Shown: positions 52,948-62,034 of the stretch, piece by piece
How positions within the stretch are numbered: position 1 is the first letter of the stretch
How the letters are laid out: each line of letters begins with the position of its first letter
Source of the DNA: Mageeibacillus sp. UBA6980
GTDB taxonomy: Bacteria > Bacillota > Clostridia > Saccharofermentanales > Saccharofermentanaceae
Length of the DNA stretch: 64,000 nucleotides
Direction: 5' to 3'
Assembly: GCA_002450095.1 (NCBI GenBank)
Contig: DJYK01000026.1
Span: 1 to 64,000, forward strand
The notes under the pieces: model-generated
Database searches by the model: none
The model's input: the letters and a program-made list of their open reading frames with translations, nothing else
Told to the model about the DNA's origin: nothing
Position numbers and translations under genes: made by a program

Positions 52948-53062
52948 TACAATTCTGTAAATTTTTGCGATTGTAATTGTCAAGATTCGTGTAAAGTATA
53001 GCTAAATGAAAATCGTTTTGCACGGTTTGCAAGGGCCACTCTAATGGAGGGGCTCTATTTTA

Positions 53063-53479
53063 TTAGCCCGCATTCAACTTTTCTTTTAATGCATCCTGAA
53101 GAACCTGCGAGAAGTTGATCCTTTCCTGCATTGCAGCTTCGTTAAGCCATTCCGGAATTGTAAGTGTCTTCTTAACGGCCTTTGTACCGAACTTCTTTCT
53201 GTATTCTGTTGTGTCGCATACGATATACGTAGCGAACTCGTCAGCTTCGAGCTTTAGATCCTTGATAGGTGAGCTTGCCGGCACTTCAACCCCGGGTTTC
53301 TCGTAGTTTGAGTAGATCATAAGCGCGAGCGCATCTTCCGCCATCTTCATTCCGTCCTCAATATCGTCGCCGCAGGTAAAGCAGTTTTCGATATCGGGGA
53401 ATCTAATGGAATACGCACCATTTTCTTCGGGTGTGAAGATCGCAGGGTATACGTAGGTTGATGTTTTCTTTCCGCTCAT
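53063..53479 (-). CDS. hicB: HicB-family antitoxin
   Basis: A 138-residue protein: the N-terminal HicB fold (YPAIFTPEENGAYSIRFPDIENCFTCGDDIEDGMKMAEDA region) and a C-terminal ribbon-helix-helix-like part (TLTIPEWLNEAAMQERINFS). HicB neutralises the HicA RNase and represses its promoter. Here the neighbouring hicA is broken, so HicB stands alone. It lies 88 bases after hicA. Confidence 0.87.
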   Translation of the reverse strand: MSGKKTSTYVYPAIFTPEENGAYSIRFPDIENCFTCGDDIEDGMKMAEDALALMIYSNYEKPGVEVPASSPIKDLKLEADEFATYIVCDTTEYRKKFGTKAVKKTLTIPEWLNEAAMQERINFSQVLQDALKEKLNAG

Positions 53480-53566
53480 TTTTGGCTTCCTTTCTTATCC
53501 TCTTGGATTATTGATGTGTATCTATGATGTATTGAGCTCATATGCGAAAAGTAAGTAGGTGGGGGC

Positions 53567-53752
53567 TTATTTAAGCCCCGCCTGCCTTCTGATGTTCTTC
53601 TCGGTCCCTGTTGGCAACTCTTTCGAACTGTGCCTCGGTAGAGGGAAGTGTTGCTTGGTAATCGGTGAGTACCATAACTCGTGGTTGGTGCCTTCCTTTT
53701 CCTTGTAACATCCACTTTACTCGAGGAGCTTCTTCATCTCTGATATCTTCAT
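53567..53752 (-). pseudogene. hicA: hicA toxin gene with a nonsense codon
   Basis: The frame reads MKISEMKKLLE, stop, SGCYKEKEGTNHELWY...HSSKELPTGTEKNIRRQAGLK: a full HicA toxin of 61 codons, interrupted by TAA at 53719-53717 where Lys (AAA) is expected. The start has GAGAGGAG. A hairpin (GGGGCTT/AAGCCCC) lies at the true stop. One base substitution would restore it. Confidence 0.75.
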
Positions 53753-53781
53753 TGTAATCTCCTCTCTATGTTTTATCATAG

Positions 53782-53796
53782 CACGTATAATACGTG
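53782..53796 (-). promoter_or_regulatory. Palindromic operator over the hicAB promoter
   Basis: CACGTAT/ATACGTG is a perfect palindrome around one T; the embedded TATTAT can serve as the -10. HicB proteins repress at such sites (established for the family; here inference). Confidence 0.6.
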
Positions 53797-54189
53797 TGCC
53801 AAGTGTTTTCTTTGAAAATCTCAACATTTTCAAGGGTTTCGCAGGCGATTACTAACTATCAGCATTTCACGATTGCGGATGACGCCGGAAGATATCGGTG
53901 ACATCTTCCAGGCGTTGGAGGATGCCTTATTCGTCATGGCCATTAGGACCATGAAGTACCATCATAACTGGGAAGAGGAAGAAGGCTTCAAGTGGACTCA
54001 ATGGCAGGCGGAACAGATAACGGACTTCGTGCATACCATCAGAATGTATCCGCTCTTACCAATTACCACTTCAATCTTGCCAAGAAAGCTATCGAAGCTT
54101 TCTTAAGAGAAGCGTATGAAGGAAGTGTGAGTGATGCTGCAGGTTTGATAGCTCGTTAGTGTTACTGCTCAATTCTGGGTAGTCATAAG
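53797..54189. other. Remnant region without a supported gene
   Basis: Only a frame starting at 53873 (MTPEDIGDIFQALEDALFVMA, then WQAEQITDFVHTIR) looks protein-like, like a helical phage or plasmid protein, but it degrades after about 60 residues and has no RBS. It is probably a fragment of the decayed element. Confidence 0.4.
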
Positions 54190-54289
54190 TAATACAGCTT
54201 AAAAGATTATATATCAGAAAAGAAAATGTGACCTTAAGGCAGAGAGTGCTACAATATGAGTTAGCAATAACTAACCTCATGGGGTATAA

Positions 54290-54597
54290 TGCTCGCGGCG
54301 GATAATGATCAGGCGGATATTATATGACCGCTTGGGTCTTACAGATGTCAGTAATGAAGGAGGCATGATAAAAAGTAAAACAGGGGCGATGTGAAAGCTA
54401 TCACGGTTGTATTATTCAAGTACAACAGTGAGACAGAGTAGATACTAACTCGACATATTTACTGATCCGTATGAGGTCGCGAAGGAGAATGGGAAGTTAG
54501 CAATCGAATCATGCAGAGGTCGAGAAGGCCGAATAGGAGATTGGAAGCATCACCCAACAGAAGTTGTCTTGCTGAAGGAACTTACGGAGGTAAGAAA
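54290..54597 (+). ncRNA. Candidate bridge RNA region of the IS110 element
   Basis: The leader of the transposase holds two clear hairpins: AGGCGG (54311-54316) with CCGCTT (54328-54333), and CAC/GTTGTA (54402-54411) with TACAAC/GTG (54421-54430) around a 9-base loop. In IS110 relatives such as IS621 this region makes the bridge RNA, whose loops choose donor and target. That is family knowledge; the loop assignment here is not established. Confidence 0.5.
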
Positions 54598-55686
54598 ATG
54601 AGTAAGACAGAGGAAACAAGAAGGTTGTGCGTAGGCGTAGATCTGCATAAGACACAGTTTACGGTAAGCGCATTAACCGAAGACGGAGAAGTAGTTCTCC
54701 AGGAAGAGTATCGAACAACTCCTGACGGGTATTCCGAGTTTATAGAGGAGATGCATCGATACGAGGAAGAAGACGGATGTTCCATAGAGTTGGCGGTAGA
54801 GACTACCGGTAACGCAAGGTTCTTCAAGAACCAAATGGAAAAGGAATTCTTTGATGTGACAGTGGTCAACACGAATAAGTTCAAAGTGATCACATACAGC
54901 ACGAAGAAGACAGATGCAAACGATGCGTTGACGTTGGCAATGTACTTGCAAAAGGAAATGTTACCTGAAGCGCACCTATGCAGCCAGACCAGTGAAGAGA
55001 TCCGCAGGATGCTTAAGACAAGAAGAATACTTGTTCAAAGCTCTGTAAAGATCAAGAATCAGATCCACGGAATGCTTCTGGGCTACGGAATTGAGACGAA
55101 TGCAGCTCAGTTTCAGAGCAAAAGAAAGAGGCAGGATCTGATAAACGATCTCGCGGATCACGACTACTCAGAATTCACTGCCTCATCACTAGAAGTGATG
55201 CTTAATATCTTAGATGGTTTGGAAGGACAAATCAAGGATGTTGAGGCACAAATTGAGAAGATGGTCGAAGACAATGAAGATGTTGAGTTGTTAAAGACGA
55301 TACCGGGAGTGGGAAAGATCGGAGCGGCAACGATAGCATCTTACACAGAAGATCTTGAACGATTCGATGGAGACTTCAAGAGATTTGCAGCTTATATCGG
55401 GATAGTGCCAAGCGTGCACAACTCGAATGAGACTGTACATCTGGGACACATAACAAAGCATGGACCACAGGAGTTAAGGACGGCATTTGTTCAAGTAGCG
55501 CTTGGAATGATTCGGGCATCGAAGCAGACAAGCGAATGGCGATTGATAGAAGACTATCGTCGCAAGAAAACAGAAAAAGGTTCCGGTAGAGCGATTATCG
55601 CTTTGACCAGAAAGATAGCAAGAATAGTATTTGTAATGCTTGAGAAAAGGGAAGAATTCAATCCTGAACTCATGCTGAGCAAATAA
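54598..55686 (+). CDS. IS110-family transposase (DEDD recombinase)
   Basis: A 362-residue protein starting after GGAGG. The RuvC-like DEDD domain shows VGVDLHKTQF, ELAVETTG, and KTDANDALTLA; the C-terminal Transposase_20 part has IPGVGKIGAATIASY and the conserved Ser region GSGRAIIALTRKIARIVF. An upstream in-frame start (54511) lacks an RBS. The gene seems intact, so the element may be active. Confidence 0.92.
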   Translation: MSKTEETRRLCVGVDLHKTQFTVSALTEDGEVVLQEEYRTTPDGYSEFIEEMHRYEEEDGCSIELAVETTGNARFFKNQMEKEFFDVTVVNTNKFKVITYSTKKTDANDALTLAMYLQKEMLPEAHLCSQTSEEIRRMLKTRRILVQSSVKIKNQIHGMLLGYGIETNAAQFQSKRKRQDLINDLADHDYSEFTASSLEVMLNILDGLEGQIKDVEAQIEKMVEDNEDVELLKTIPGVGKIGAATIASYTEDLERFDGDFKRFAAYIGIVPSVHNSNETVHLGHITKHGPQELRTAFVQVALGMIRASKQTSEWRLIEDYRRKKTEKGSGRAIIALTRKIARIVFVMLEKREEFNPELMLSK

Positions 55687-55739
55687 AGAAAAAATACAGC
55701 AAACGGCTTAAACTGTTTGACTTTTTATAGGAGTAGATT

Positions 55740-56834
55740 ATGAAGACATATAAGATAGCTGTAATCGCGGGTGACGGTATAGGCCCCGAAGTAACCGGTT
55801 CCGCCGTCAGCGTACTTAAAAGAGCAGGTGAGGTGGAAGGCTTCGGACTCGAATTTACGGAATGTGATGCCGGAGGATGCGCGATAGACAAATACGGCAT
55901 TCCTCTTCCCGAATCGACGCTTCTGACCTGTAAAGCGTCTGATGCTGTCCTGTTAGGCGCTGTAGGCGGCCCGAAATGGGACAGCGTGGAACCTTCAAAG
56001 CGGCCTGAACGCGCATTGCTCGGTCTTCGTTCCGGGCTCGGTCTCTATTCCAATCTGAGACCTGCACTGATGTTTAAGGAACTGTCTTCCGCATCTCCTC
56101 TTAAGAATGTTGATTCGATCGATCTTCTTATCGTCCGTGAGCTTACGGGAGGAATTTATTTTGGCAGACACGGAAGAAGTGATTCATCGGAATTGCTGTC
56201 TGACGGATCGGTTAAAGGACTGACGGCATTCGATACCGAAGAGTATTCCACGGCTGAGATAACAAGGATCCTTAAAGAAGGATTCCGATATGCCATGGGA
56301 AGAAATAAGAAGCTTACCGTAGTCGATAAGGCAAATGTTCTGGAGACCTCGAGACTGTGGCGTGAGATCGCAGAGTCCTTAAAGCCTTCATATCCTGAGG
56401 TTCAAGTGGATTATCTGTATGTCGATAACTGTTCCATGCAGCTTATAAACAGACCTTCAACATTCGATGTTATCGTAACTTCGAATATGTTCGGCGATAT
56501 CTTATCCGATGAAGCGGGTATGATCACGGGCTCTATCGGTATGCTTCCATCCGCTTCGTTAGGCGCTCCCGGGACTCCCGGAATGTACGAGCCCGTACAC
56601 GGTTCCGCGCCTGATATCGCAGGGACGGGCAAGGCCAACCCTCTGGCCGCCATACTGTCTGCCTCCATGCTCTTACGCTGGTCGTTGGGCGAGACAGAGG
56701 CGTCTGATCGTATAGAGAAAGCCGTCCGCGATACACTGGCAGACGGCTTCAGGACTTCTGATATCAAGTCTTCCGATGAAGATAAGATCGTCGATACCGA
56801 CGGTATGACGCAAGAGGTAATAAGAAGACTTTAA
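55740..56834 (+). CDS. leuB: 3-isopropylmalate dehydrogenase
   Basis: A 364-residue enzyme of leucine synthesis, oxidising 3-isopropylmalate with NAD. Typical blocks: IAVIAGDGIGPEV, LLGAVGGPKW, LLIVRELTGGIYFG, VDKANVLETSRLWR and EPVHGSAPDIAGTGKANP. The RBS is AGGAG. An IS110 element sits about 50 bases upstream, so its original promoter or leader may have been displaced. Its stop overlaps the convergent membrane-protein gene by four bases. Confidence 0.95.
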   Translation: MKTYKIAVIAGDGIGPEVTGSAVSVLKRAGEVEGFGLEFTECDAGGCAIDKYGIPLPESTLLTCKASDAVLLGAVGGPKWDSVEPSKRPERALLGLRSGLGLYSNLRPALMFKELSSASPLKNVDSIDLLIVRELTGGIYFGRHGRSDSSELLSDGSVKGLTAFDTEEYSTAEITRILKEGFRYAMGRNKKLTVVDKANVLETSRLWREIAESLKPSYPEVQVDYLYVDNCSMQLINRPSTFDVIVTSNMFGDILSDEAGMITGSIGMLPSASLGAPGTPGMYEPVHGSAPDIAGTGKANPLAAILSASMLLRWSLGETEASDRIEKAVRDTLADGFRTSDIKSSDEDKIVDTDGMTQEVIRRL

Positions 56835-58861
56835 TGTGCGATCACCCTTGTGGTGTCATAGATGTTCTCTTCCCAGTCCGGATCTCCCGCGGTGAAGATG
56901 CGTTCGAATGTCTGTGAGATGACTTCTTCGTTGACTTCGTATTCTTGACTGAATCTGGCGGCTCGGTCAACGATGATGTATCTGATGTTGTTTTCACGGC
57001 AGAGCTCAATCAGCTCTTCGCTGCTTGTGGCTTCAAACATCGCATCTCTTTGTTCGTGCCTGTAATCGGTATCGTAACCTGCGCTCCAGGGAGAATAAGG
57101 CCAGCCGTAGTACAGCATTGCTCCTGCTACTGTCTCTTTGGTGCATGAATACTGATCTGTCAGGAAGATGTCTGACGCTTTCGCATTGTTTAATATCCAC
57201 TGATACACGGGATCTGTCGTATCAAATACGGCGTAGAAGTCGTTCTCGGGCTTATTCTTGTTGTAGAAGATAAGAAGTTCGTAGACTCCGGTGATCGTCA
57301 TCAAGACCGCCAGTGTCACCGCTGTGATCTTCACGATAATATCTTTGTTCTTCAACAGTCCGGCTACTGCAAATCCTGCGAATATATCGCATAACATGCA
57401 TCCGATGATGATGTATTTATGGTTAACGGCCACATCTTTTGTGAGATTGATTATAAGTGCCATTACTATCGGTGATATGAAGGCGAGAAGCAGCCATCTG
57501 TACGGTCCTTTTGTCATTATGGCCGCGAGTATCATAGTGATCCAGAATGCACCGAGAAGGCTTGTTATGAACAGGAGGACGCCGGGGAACGTCTTGACCT
57601 CGGCAAGGTATCCCGGTTCGAAACTCGAAGAGAATGTCGAGCCGTTGATAAAGAATTTGGTCTGTGCGGTAACAAGTATAAGCGAGATCAGCGCGGTAAT
57701 GGCAAATTCGAGCTTTCGATCTGACATTATCGCGATAATGAATAATACGAGCAGACATGCGATGACACATGCCCCGTTAAAGAAACCGGTAAGTCCTATT
57801 ATCAGACCGAGAGCTACCGGAGTGGCATACTCTTTGGGAAGCCATGCTTCCTTGCTTAAGAATATCCTCTTAAGTGAATCGACGAATTTCCTGTTCTGAA
57901 TACTGTGGAACATTGAGAACAGATGAGGCGTAAAAAGCATGACGGCAATCAGGATCATGCAGATCCCCATCGCCAGATGTCTCTGGTTGGGATAGACATT
58001 GAGGTTGTAAAGTCCCCAGTTTTCTTTGGGAGTATATCCCAGGTAATCCGTGTTGTTGATAAAGGTGGTCCAGCGTTCGGAGACGGTTCCGGTAAGGCTT
58101 CCTATGTATTTGAAAAAAGATGTACTGCTCCTGAATAGGAAGAAGACTATGGTAAGAGCACCGACGATCCTTTTCCGGAACAGCTTTAATGCAAACAGAT
58201 AAAGGAGCATGCACACTGAAGTGAAGAAGAGCATGCCGGGAATCGTGAAAGCAAGATCGATTCTCAGACCGAGGTGTTCGAGGTTTCCGGTAAAGAACTG
58301 ATACATAAAGTGATACTTGATGTCGAGCCCGGCAAAGTGCGAGTATGAAGTCGGGAAATTATTGCCGTGGGAGAACGATCTGATCATATCAAGATGCGTC
58401 GCGAAATCTCCGGTTACGATCCTGCTGATGTAGAGCGATCCGTCGCTGTAATAGAAGACTCGGAACATCATAAATCCCGACAGTATCATAGCGAATACCA
58501 TTATGACTATCTCGCACGGCTGTATGTTTACGATAAGCTGCTTAAGGTTTTTAACGGTATCCTTACGCTTAAGTCCTATGGCAGCCGCATTAATAAGAAC
58601 AGCCAGTATTATTATGATGACATCGGCGGTGCTGAGAGGATTCTTTGTGTTTCTTAACCAGTAGGCAAGGATATAAGTAGGCCAGCTCAGGAATAACACA
58701 CCGATAAGAAGTGAGGCAGGGAATATGAGAAGCAGCGAAGGTGCATCCAGAGTGTGCCTCGTATATGTCTTCTTGGTGAAGTCAAAAAGGTTTGGCAGAA
58801 AATACAGGATAAAGTTATATCCGGTACATATAGTCAGAAGTATATAGAGTATTCCCAGCAT
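56831..58861 (-). CDS. Large polytopic membrane protein, GT-C-like
   Basis: A 676-residue protein with about 13 hydrophobic helices and a soluble tail of about 130 residues (WILNNAKASDIFLTDQYSC, CRENNIRYIIVDR). Outer-loop motifs include ATHLDMIRSFSHGNNFPTSY and YHFMYQFFTGN, similar in layout to membrane glycosyltransferases or DUF2298-like proteins; no secure family. It follows the aminotransferase gene by one base. Confidence 0.7.
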   Translation of the reverse strand: MLGILYILLTICTGYNFILYFLPNLFDFTKKTYTRHTLDAPSLLLIFPASLLIGVLFLSWPTYILAYWLRNTKNPLSTADVIIIILAVLINAAAIGLKRKDTVKNLKQLIVNIQPCEIVIMVFAMILSGFMMFRVFYYSDGSLYISRIVTGDFATHLDMIRSFSHGNNFPTSYSHFAGLDIKYHFMYQFFTGNLEHLGLRIDLAFTIPGMLFFTSVCMLLYLFALKLFRKRIVGALTIVFFLFRSSTSFFKYIGSLTGTVSERWTTFINNTDYLGYTPKENWGLYNLNVYPNQRHLAMGICMILIAVMLFTPHLFSMFHSIQNRKFVDSLKRIFLSKEAWLPKEYATPVALGLIIGLTGFFNGACVIACLLVLFIIAIMSDRKLEFAITALISLILVTAQTKFFINGSTFSSSFEPGYLAEVKTFPGVLLFITSLLGAFWITMILAAIMTKGPYRWLLLAFISPIVMALIINLTKDVAVNHKYIIIGCMLCDIFAGFAVAGLLKNKDIIVKITAVTLAVLMTITGVYELLIFYNKNKPENDFYAVFDTTDPVYQWILNNAKASDIFLTDQYSCTKETVAGAMLYYGWPYSPWSAGYDTDYRHEQRDAMFEATSSEELIELCRENNIRYIIVDRAARFSQEYEVNEEVISQTFERIFTAGDPDWEENIYDTTRVIAH

Positions 58862-58862
58862 A

Positions 58863-60038
58863 TTATCTAATCTTTAATTCTTCGGCTATCTTGAAGAATG
58901 CCTCTCTTGAGTTTCTGATCGTTGACTCGGATACGCAGAACGCGAGCCTCATGTAGCCGGATCGTTTAAACGAAGCGCCCGGTACGAGAAGAAGATTATA
59001 CTTAGCGCAAATATCCTGGAATTCGGTGTCGGTGAGACCTTCCGGTGTCTTCATGAAGATGTAGAGCGCACCGTTAGGCTTAACCGCCTCGAATCCTGCG
59101 TCAACTATGTTGCTGTAAAGAAGGTTTCTTCTGTGCTCATAGTTAGCGACATCGACCTTCGCATTAAGCGCCTTCTCGACGACCCTTTGCCAGATGGCAG
59201 GAGCATTAACGCTTCCGAGTACTCTGTTCGAGAGGACGATGGCACCTGTAAGGTCTGCGTAGTCCTCGTTCTTGGGTGATACGAGTGTGTATCCGATTCT
59301 CTCGCCCGGAAGAGAGAGGGACTTACTCCAAGAGAAGCAGATAACGACATTATCGATGTACTTAAGAACTGAAGGAACAGTGAGTCCGTCGTAAACGAGG
59401 TCGATATAAGGCTCGTCGGAGATGACCTGAATGACATGATCCTGAGATTTAAGAAGAGCATTAAGTTTTGTAAGCTGGTCTTCGCCATAGACAACGCCTG
59501 AAGGATTGTTGGGGGAGTTGATGATGATAGCTTTCGTCTTAGGTGTGATGGCTTTCTCTATCGCATCGAAGTCGGGCATGAACTTATCGTCGGTCTGGAC
59601 GATAACGACCTTGCCGTTATGATTCTCAATATAGTTTACATACTCCATGAAGAAGGGGGCGAGTACGATGACCTCATCGTCCGAATCAAGTATGGAGTGA
59701 AGCACGTCGTTCATCGCGGAAGCCGCGCCTACAGTCATGCAGACTGCGCCTGCGTCGATCGTAAGACCGGACTGCTCTGATCTTTGCTTGGCGATCGCCG
59801 CTCGTGTAGATTCATAACCCGAATTACTCATATACCCGTGCATTCCGGGGGTGGGGTTATTGGCAAGATTCTTTAAAGCGTCCGAGACTTCCTTCGGAGG
59901 CTCCAGGTCCGGGTTACCGATAGAGAAGTCAAATACCTTGTCCTCTCCGTATATCTTCTTGAGTCTGTTTCCTTCCTCGAACATCTTCCTGATGGCTGAG
60001 CCCGAAGCGAGTTTCTCTTTGATCTTTGCAGAAATCAT
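58863..60038 (-). CDS. Class I/II aminotransferase (aspartate aminotransferase-like)
   Basis: A 391-residue PLP enzyme: FDFSIGNPDLEPP, SPNNPSGVVYG, ISDEPYIDLVYDG, SWSKSLSLPGERIGY with the PLP lysine, and a C-terminal Arg in GYMRLAFCVS. It transfers amino groups between amino acids and 2-oxo acids; the substrate is unclear. The second ATG (60038) is 7 bases after AGAAGG and preferred over the one at 60044. Confidence 0.9.
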   Translation of the reverse strand: MISAKIKEKLASGSAIRKMFEEGNRLKKIYGEDKVFDFSIGNPDLEPPKEVSDALKNLANNPTPGMHGYMSNSGYESTRAAIAKQRSEQSGLTIDAGAVCMTVGAASAMNDVLHSILDSDDEVIVLAPFFMEYVNYIENHNGKVVIVQTDDKFMPDFDAIEKAITPKTKAIIINSPNNPSGVVYGEDQLTKLNALLKSQDHVIQVISDEPYIDLVYDGLTVPSVLKYIDNVVICFSWSKSLSLPGERIGYTLVSPKNEDYADLTGAIVLSNRVLGSVNAPAIWQRVVEKALNAKVDVANYEHRRNLLYSNIVDAGFEAVKPNGALYIFMKTPEGLTDTEFQDICAKYNLLLVPGASFKRSGYMRLAFCVSESTIRNSREAFFKIAEELKIR

Positions 60039-60222
60039 AATCATACCTTCTTATTAATTATTACTTACTGATTATATTTCAACTTTGGGTTTATGTGAAC
60101 TGTGACCTGACCGGTTCCGAATTCGTATATATGGGTCGTGTGCTGGTATACTATTGATACACGGCCTAAGAAGGTCTGAGTCGAGAAAATAGACAGCATA
60201 ATGTTCGATGGAGGGATAGAAA

Positions 60223-60768
60223 ATGAAGGCACTTATCATGAATTGCAGTCCTGTCAGGACAGGAGCAACAGCTGAGATAGTAAAGATAGTGGAAGGTGAG
60301 CTTAAGTCCCGCTATGATACCAGGTGCATTTGTATAGATGATTATTCCTATGCATTCTGCAGAGGCTGCCGTTCATGCCATAATACTGCGAAGTGTGTTA
60401 TGCGTGATGCTGCGGTCATTGAGAGTATAATGAGAGAATTCGACGAGGCGGATATTATTGTATCTGTTTCTCCCTCCTACTGGGCTGATATCCCCGGACA
60501 ATTTAAGGCATTTATTGACAGATGTACTCCATGGTGCAATACACATGAGCCACATGCATCAATTAAACCCGGAAAGAAAGGATATGCCATTGCTTTGAGA
60601 ACCGGTCCTAATATGCCTGAATGTGAGAGACTAATCGGCAGCATAGAACATTTCTACGGACATCTCGAGATTCAGTGCGAAGGACATCTGGGTCTGACAT
60701 CGCTCGAATACAGGGAACAAGTCGAATCCAGGAAACAGGAGATTCTGGACTTTTGTAAGAGCATTTGA
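60223..60768 (+). CDS. Flavodoxin-like NAD(P)H-dependent oxidoreductase
   Basis: A 181-residue flavoprotein of the iron-sulfur-flavoprotein/NADPH-FMN-reductase type: MKALIMNCSPVRTGATAEIV phosphate loop, a Cys-rich loop FCRGCRSCHNTAKC, and SPSYWADIPGQFKAFIDRC. The Cys set (four within 12) resembles, but does not fully match, the compact cluster motif of iron-sulfur flavoproteins. RBS GGAGGG. Confidence 0.87.
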   Translation: MKALIMNCSPVRTGATAEIVKIVEGELKSRYDTRCICIDDYSYAFCRGCRSCHNTAKCVMRDAAVIESIMREFDEADIIVSVSPSYWADIPGQFKAFIDRCTPWCNTHEPHASIKPGKKGYAIALRTGPNMPECERLIGSIEHFYGHLEIQCEGHLGLTSLEYREQVESRKQEILDFCKSI

Positions 60769-60836
60769 CACTTAAGGTATTAGTAAGAATAATCAACAGG
60801 ATAATACACAGAATAAACGGCAAAGTAAGATTGAAT

Positions 60837-61145
60837 ATGAACAATACCAAATGGAATGAGATATTTCATGCTTTTTATGATAACGAGTGCTCTCCTGAAC
60901 ACCAGATTATCAGTTGGAGAACAAAGGACATAGAAAACGGCTATTTAAGTAATTGGGACGGTACATGGACTCATTTCGGCTGCGAGCCCCGCGAATGGGA
61001 CAAGATCGAATATCTGCAGATCAAGCTCACGGAAGAAAATTCCGATCTTGTACTTTCTGAACTGAGAAGGATCCATGTTCCCGGAGAAATTGAAGATGGT
61101 ATCGTGACCGTCTACGGGTACAGAACAGATGTTGATTATCTGTGA
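60837..61145 (+). CDS. Small Trp-rich protein, DUF6678-like
   Basis: A 102-residue soluble protein with NNTKWNEIF, IISWRTKDIENGYLSNWDGTW and FGCEPREWDKIEYL, which resembles the DUF6678 family from memory. The start is uncertain: the ATG at 60837 has only a weak RBS; a longer frame from 60765 is basic and less likely. Confidence 0.6.
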   Translation: MNNTKWNEIFHAFYDNECSPEHQIISWRTKDIENGYLSNWDGTWTHFGCEPREWDKIEYLQIKLTEENSDLVLSELRRIHVPGEIEDGIVTVYGYRTDVDYL

Positions 61146-61192
61146 TTTTGAATGGATAATCATCAGAAAAGCTGATCGTGAAGGAGCTACCT

Positions 61193-61489
61193 ATGCGGAA
61201 AAGAAACATAATCGGATTGTTAGCTTCTGTTGTTCTGGCAATCCTTTGCCTTATTCCGAGTCCGTTAAATGCTGCAAAAGCTGCTGATGGAGGAACAAGG
61301 ATGTATTCTCCGATTCTTCCAGTATACAAGGTCATAGATTGGAACAAAATTGAGATTACTCCACATAATACAGACGTGCCTGAAGCTAATGTTTCCAATG
61401 GAATAACAACAAAGGGAATCCAGATATTTCTGTTCGGGATAAGCGTATACGATGGCCGCTATACCGTTGAAGGAATACATACCAGATGA
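61193..61489 (+). CDS. Small secreted hypothetical protein
   Basis: A 98-residue protein with a signal peptide (MRKRNIIGLLASVVLAILCL, cleavage likely near NAAKA). The mature part is short and has no cysteine. The start follows AAGGAG, and a terminator (61525-61554) follows. No family is recognised. Confidence 0.68.
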   Translation: MRKRNIIGLLASVVLAILCLIPSPLNAAKAADGGTRMYSPILPVYKVIDWNKIEITPHNTDVPEANVSNGITTKGIQIFLFGISVYDGRYTVEGIHTR

Positions 61490-61524
61490 TCATATTAGAT
61501 CACTAAATCAGGAATATAGTCGAC

Positions 61525-61554
61525 AAAGACCTCGGATCAATCTGAGGTCTTTTT
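61525..61554 (+). terminator. Rho-independent terminator
   Basis: AAAGACCTC pairs with GAGGTCTTT; five T. Confidence 0.88.
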
Positions 61555-61620
61555 ATTAGGGTTATCTATGACTAACTGATTGTGCTATACTTCACCTTGA
61601 ACACAGATTAGATAATAGGA

Positions 61621-62034
61621 ATGCATATGGAACATAACTATATATTTTGGGGAGTAGTAGGAATAATCAGCGGTCTGGTAGCTGCCTTGGCTGATGTGCC
61701 TCTGGTGAAGCCCGGAAGACCGGATTCCGACACGGCTGTGCTTAAAGGTAAGATTCAAACTTGGTGGGCAGATGTGCCATCAAAACGGTTTGTAATATCA
61801 TTTTGGCTATCATTTTTAGGTCAGCCCGGAACATACATTGTAATGTGGCTTCTTGCCGGATTGATAAGCAATAATAATGAACCCCTTGGAATAGCATTGA
61901 AGATAAACACATTCATAGGATGCTTTACAGGCCTGCTTTGTCATGTCGCATTTTGTATCAAGCCGCCCTCTTGGAGTGGGATATATGCTTTTTGCAATAC
62001 TACTCATCATTGCCGGAGCTGGTTAAACATATGA
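61621..62034 (+). CDS. Membrane protein with probable frameshift near its end
   Basis: 137 codons with two or three membrane helices (about 8-26, 60-85, 90-115). After CHVAFCIK (about 61955) the frame becomes polar, while another frame gives a good membrane helix (GYMLFAILLIIAGAG) ending at 62024-62026. This suggests a one-base indel or sequencing error. It overlaps the hydrolase start (ATGA). Confidence 0.55.
   Translation: MHMEHNYIFWGVVGIISGLVAALADVPLVKPGRPDSDTAVLKGKIQTWWADVPSKRFVISFWLSFLGQPGTYIVMWLLAGLISNNNEPLGIALKINTFIGCFTGLLCHVAFCIKPPSWSGIYAFCNTTHHCRSWLNI

Larger units (their letters stand above)
54190..55700 (+). mobile_element. IS110-family insertion sequence
   Basis: A transposase gene with about 400 bases of noncoding DNA in front, the layout of IS110 elements. 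Ends are uncertain: AATACAGC occurs at 54191-54198 or close by and at about 55692-55699, and could be the core repeats. No terminal inverted repeats are visible, as expected for the family. It lies between the decayed element and leuB. Confidence 0.7.

Noticed and set aside
53476..53715. 79-codon minus-strand frame at hicA
   Set aside because: It is a shifted reading of hicA; the HicA pattern is in another frame.
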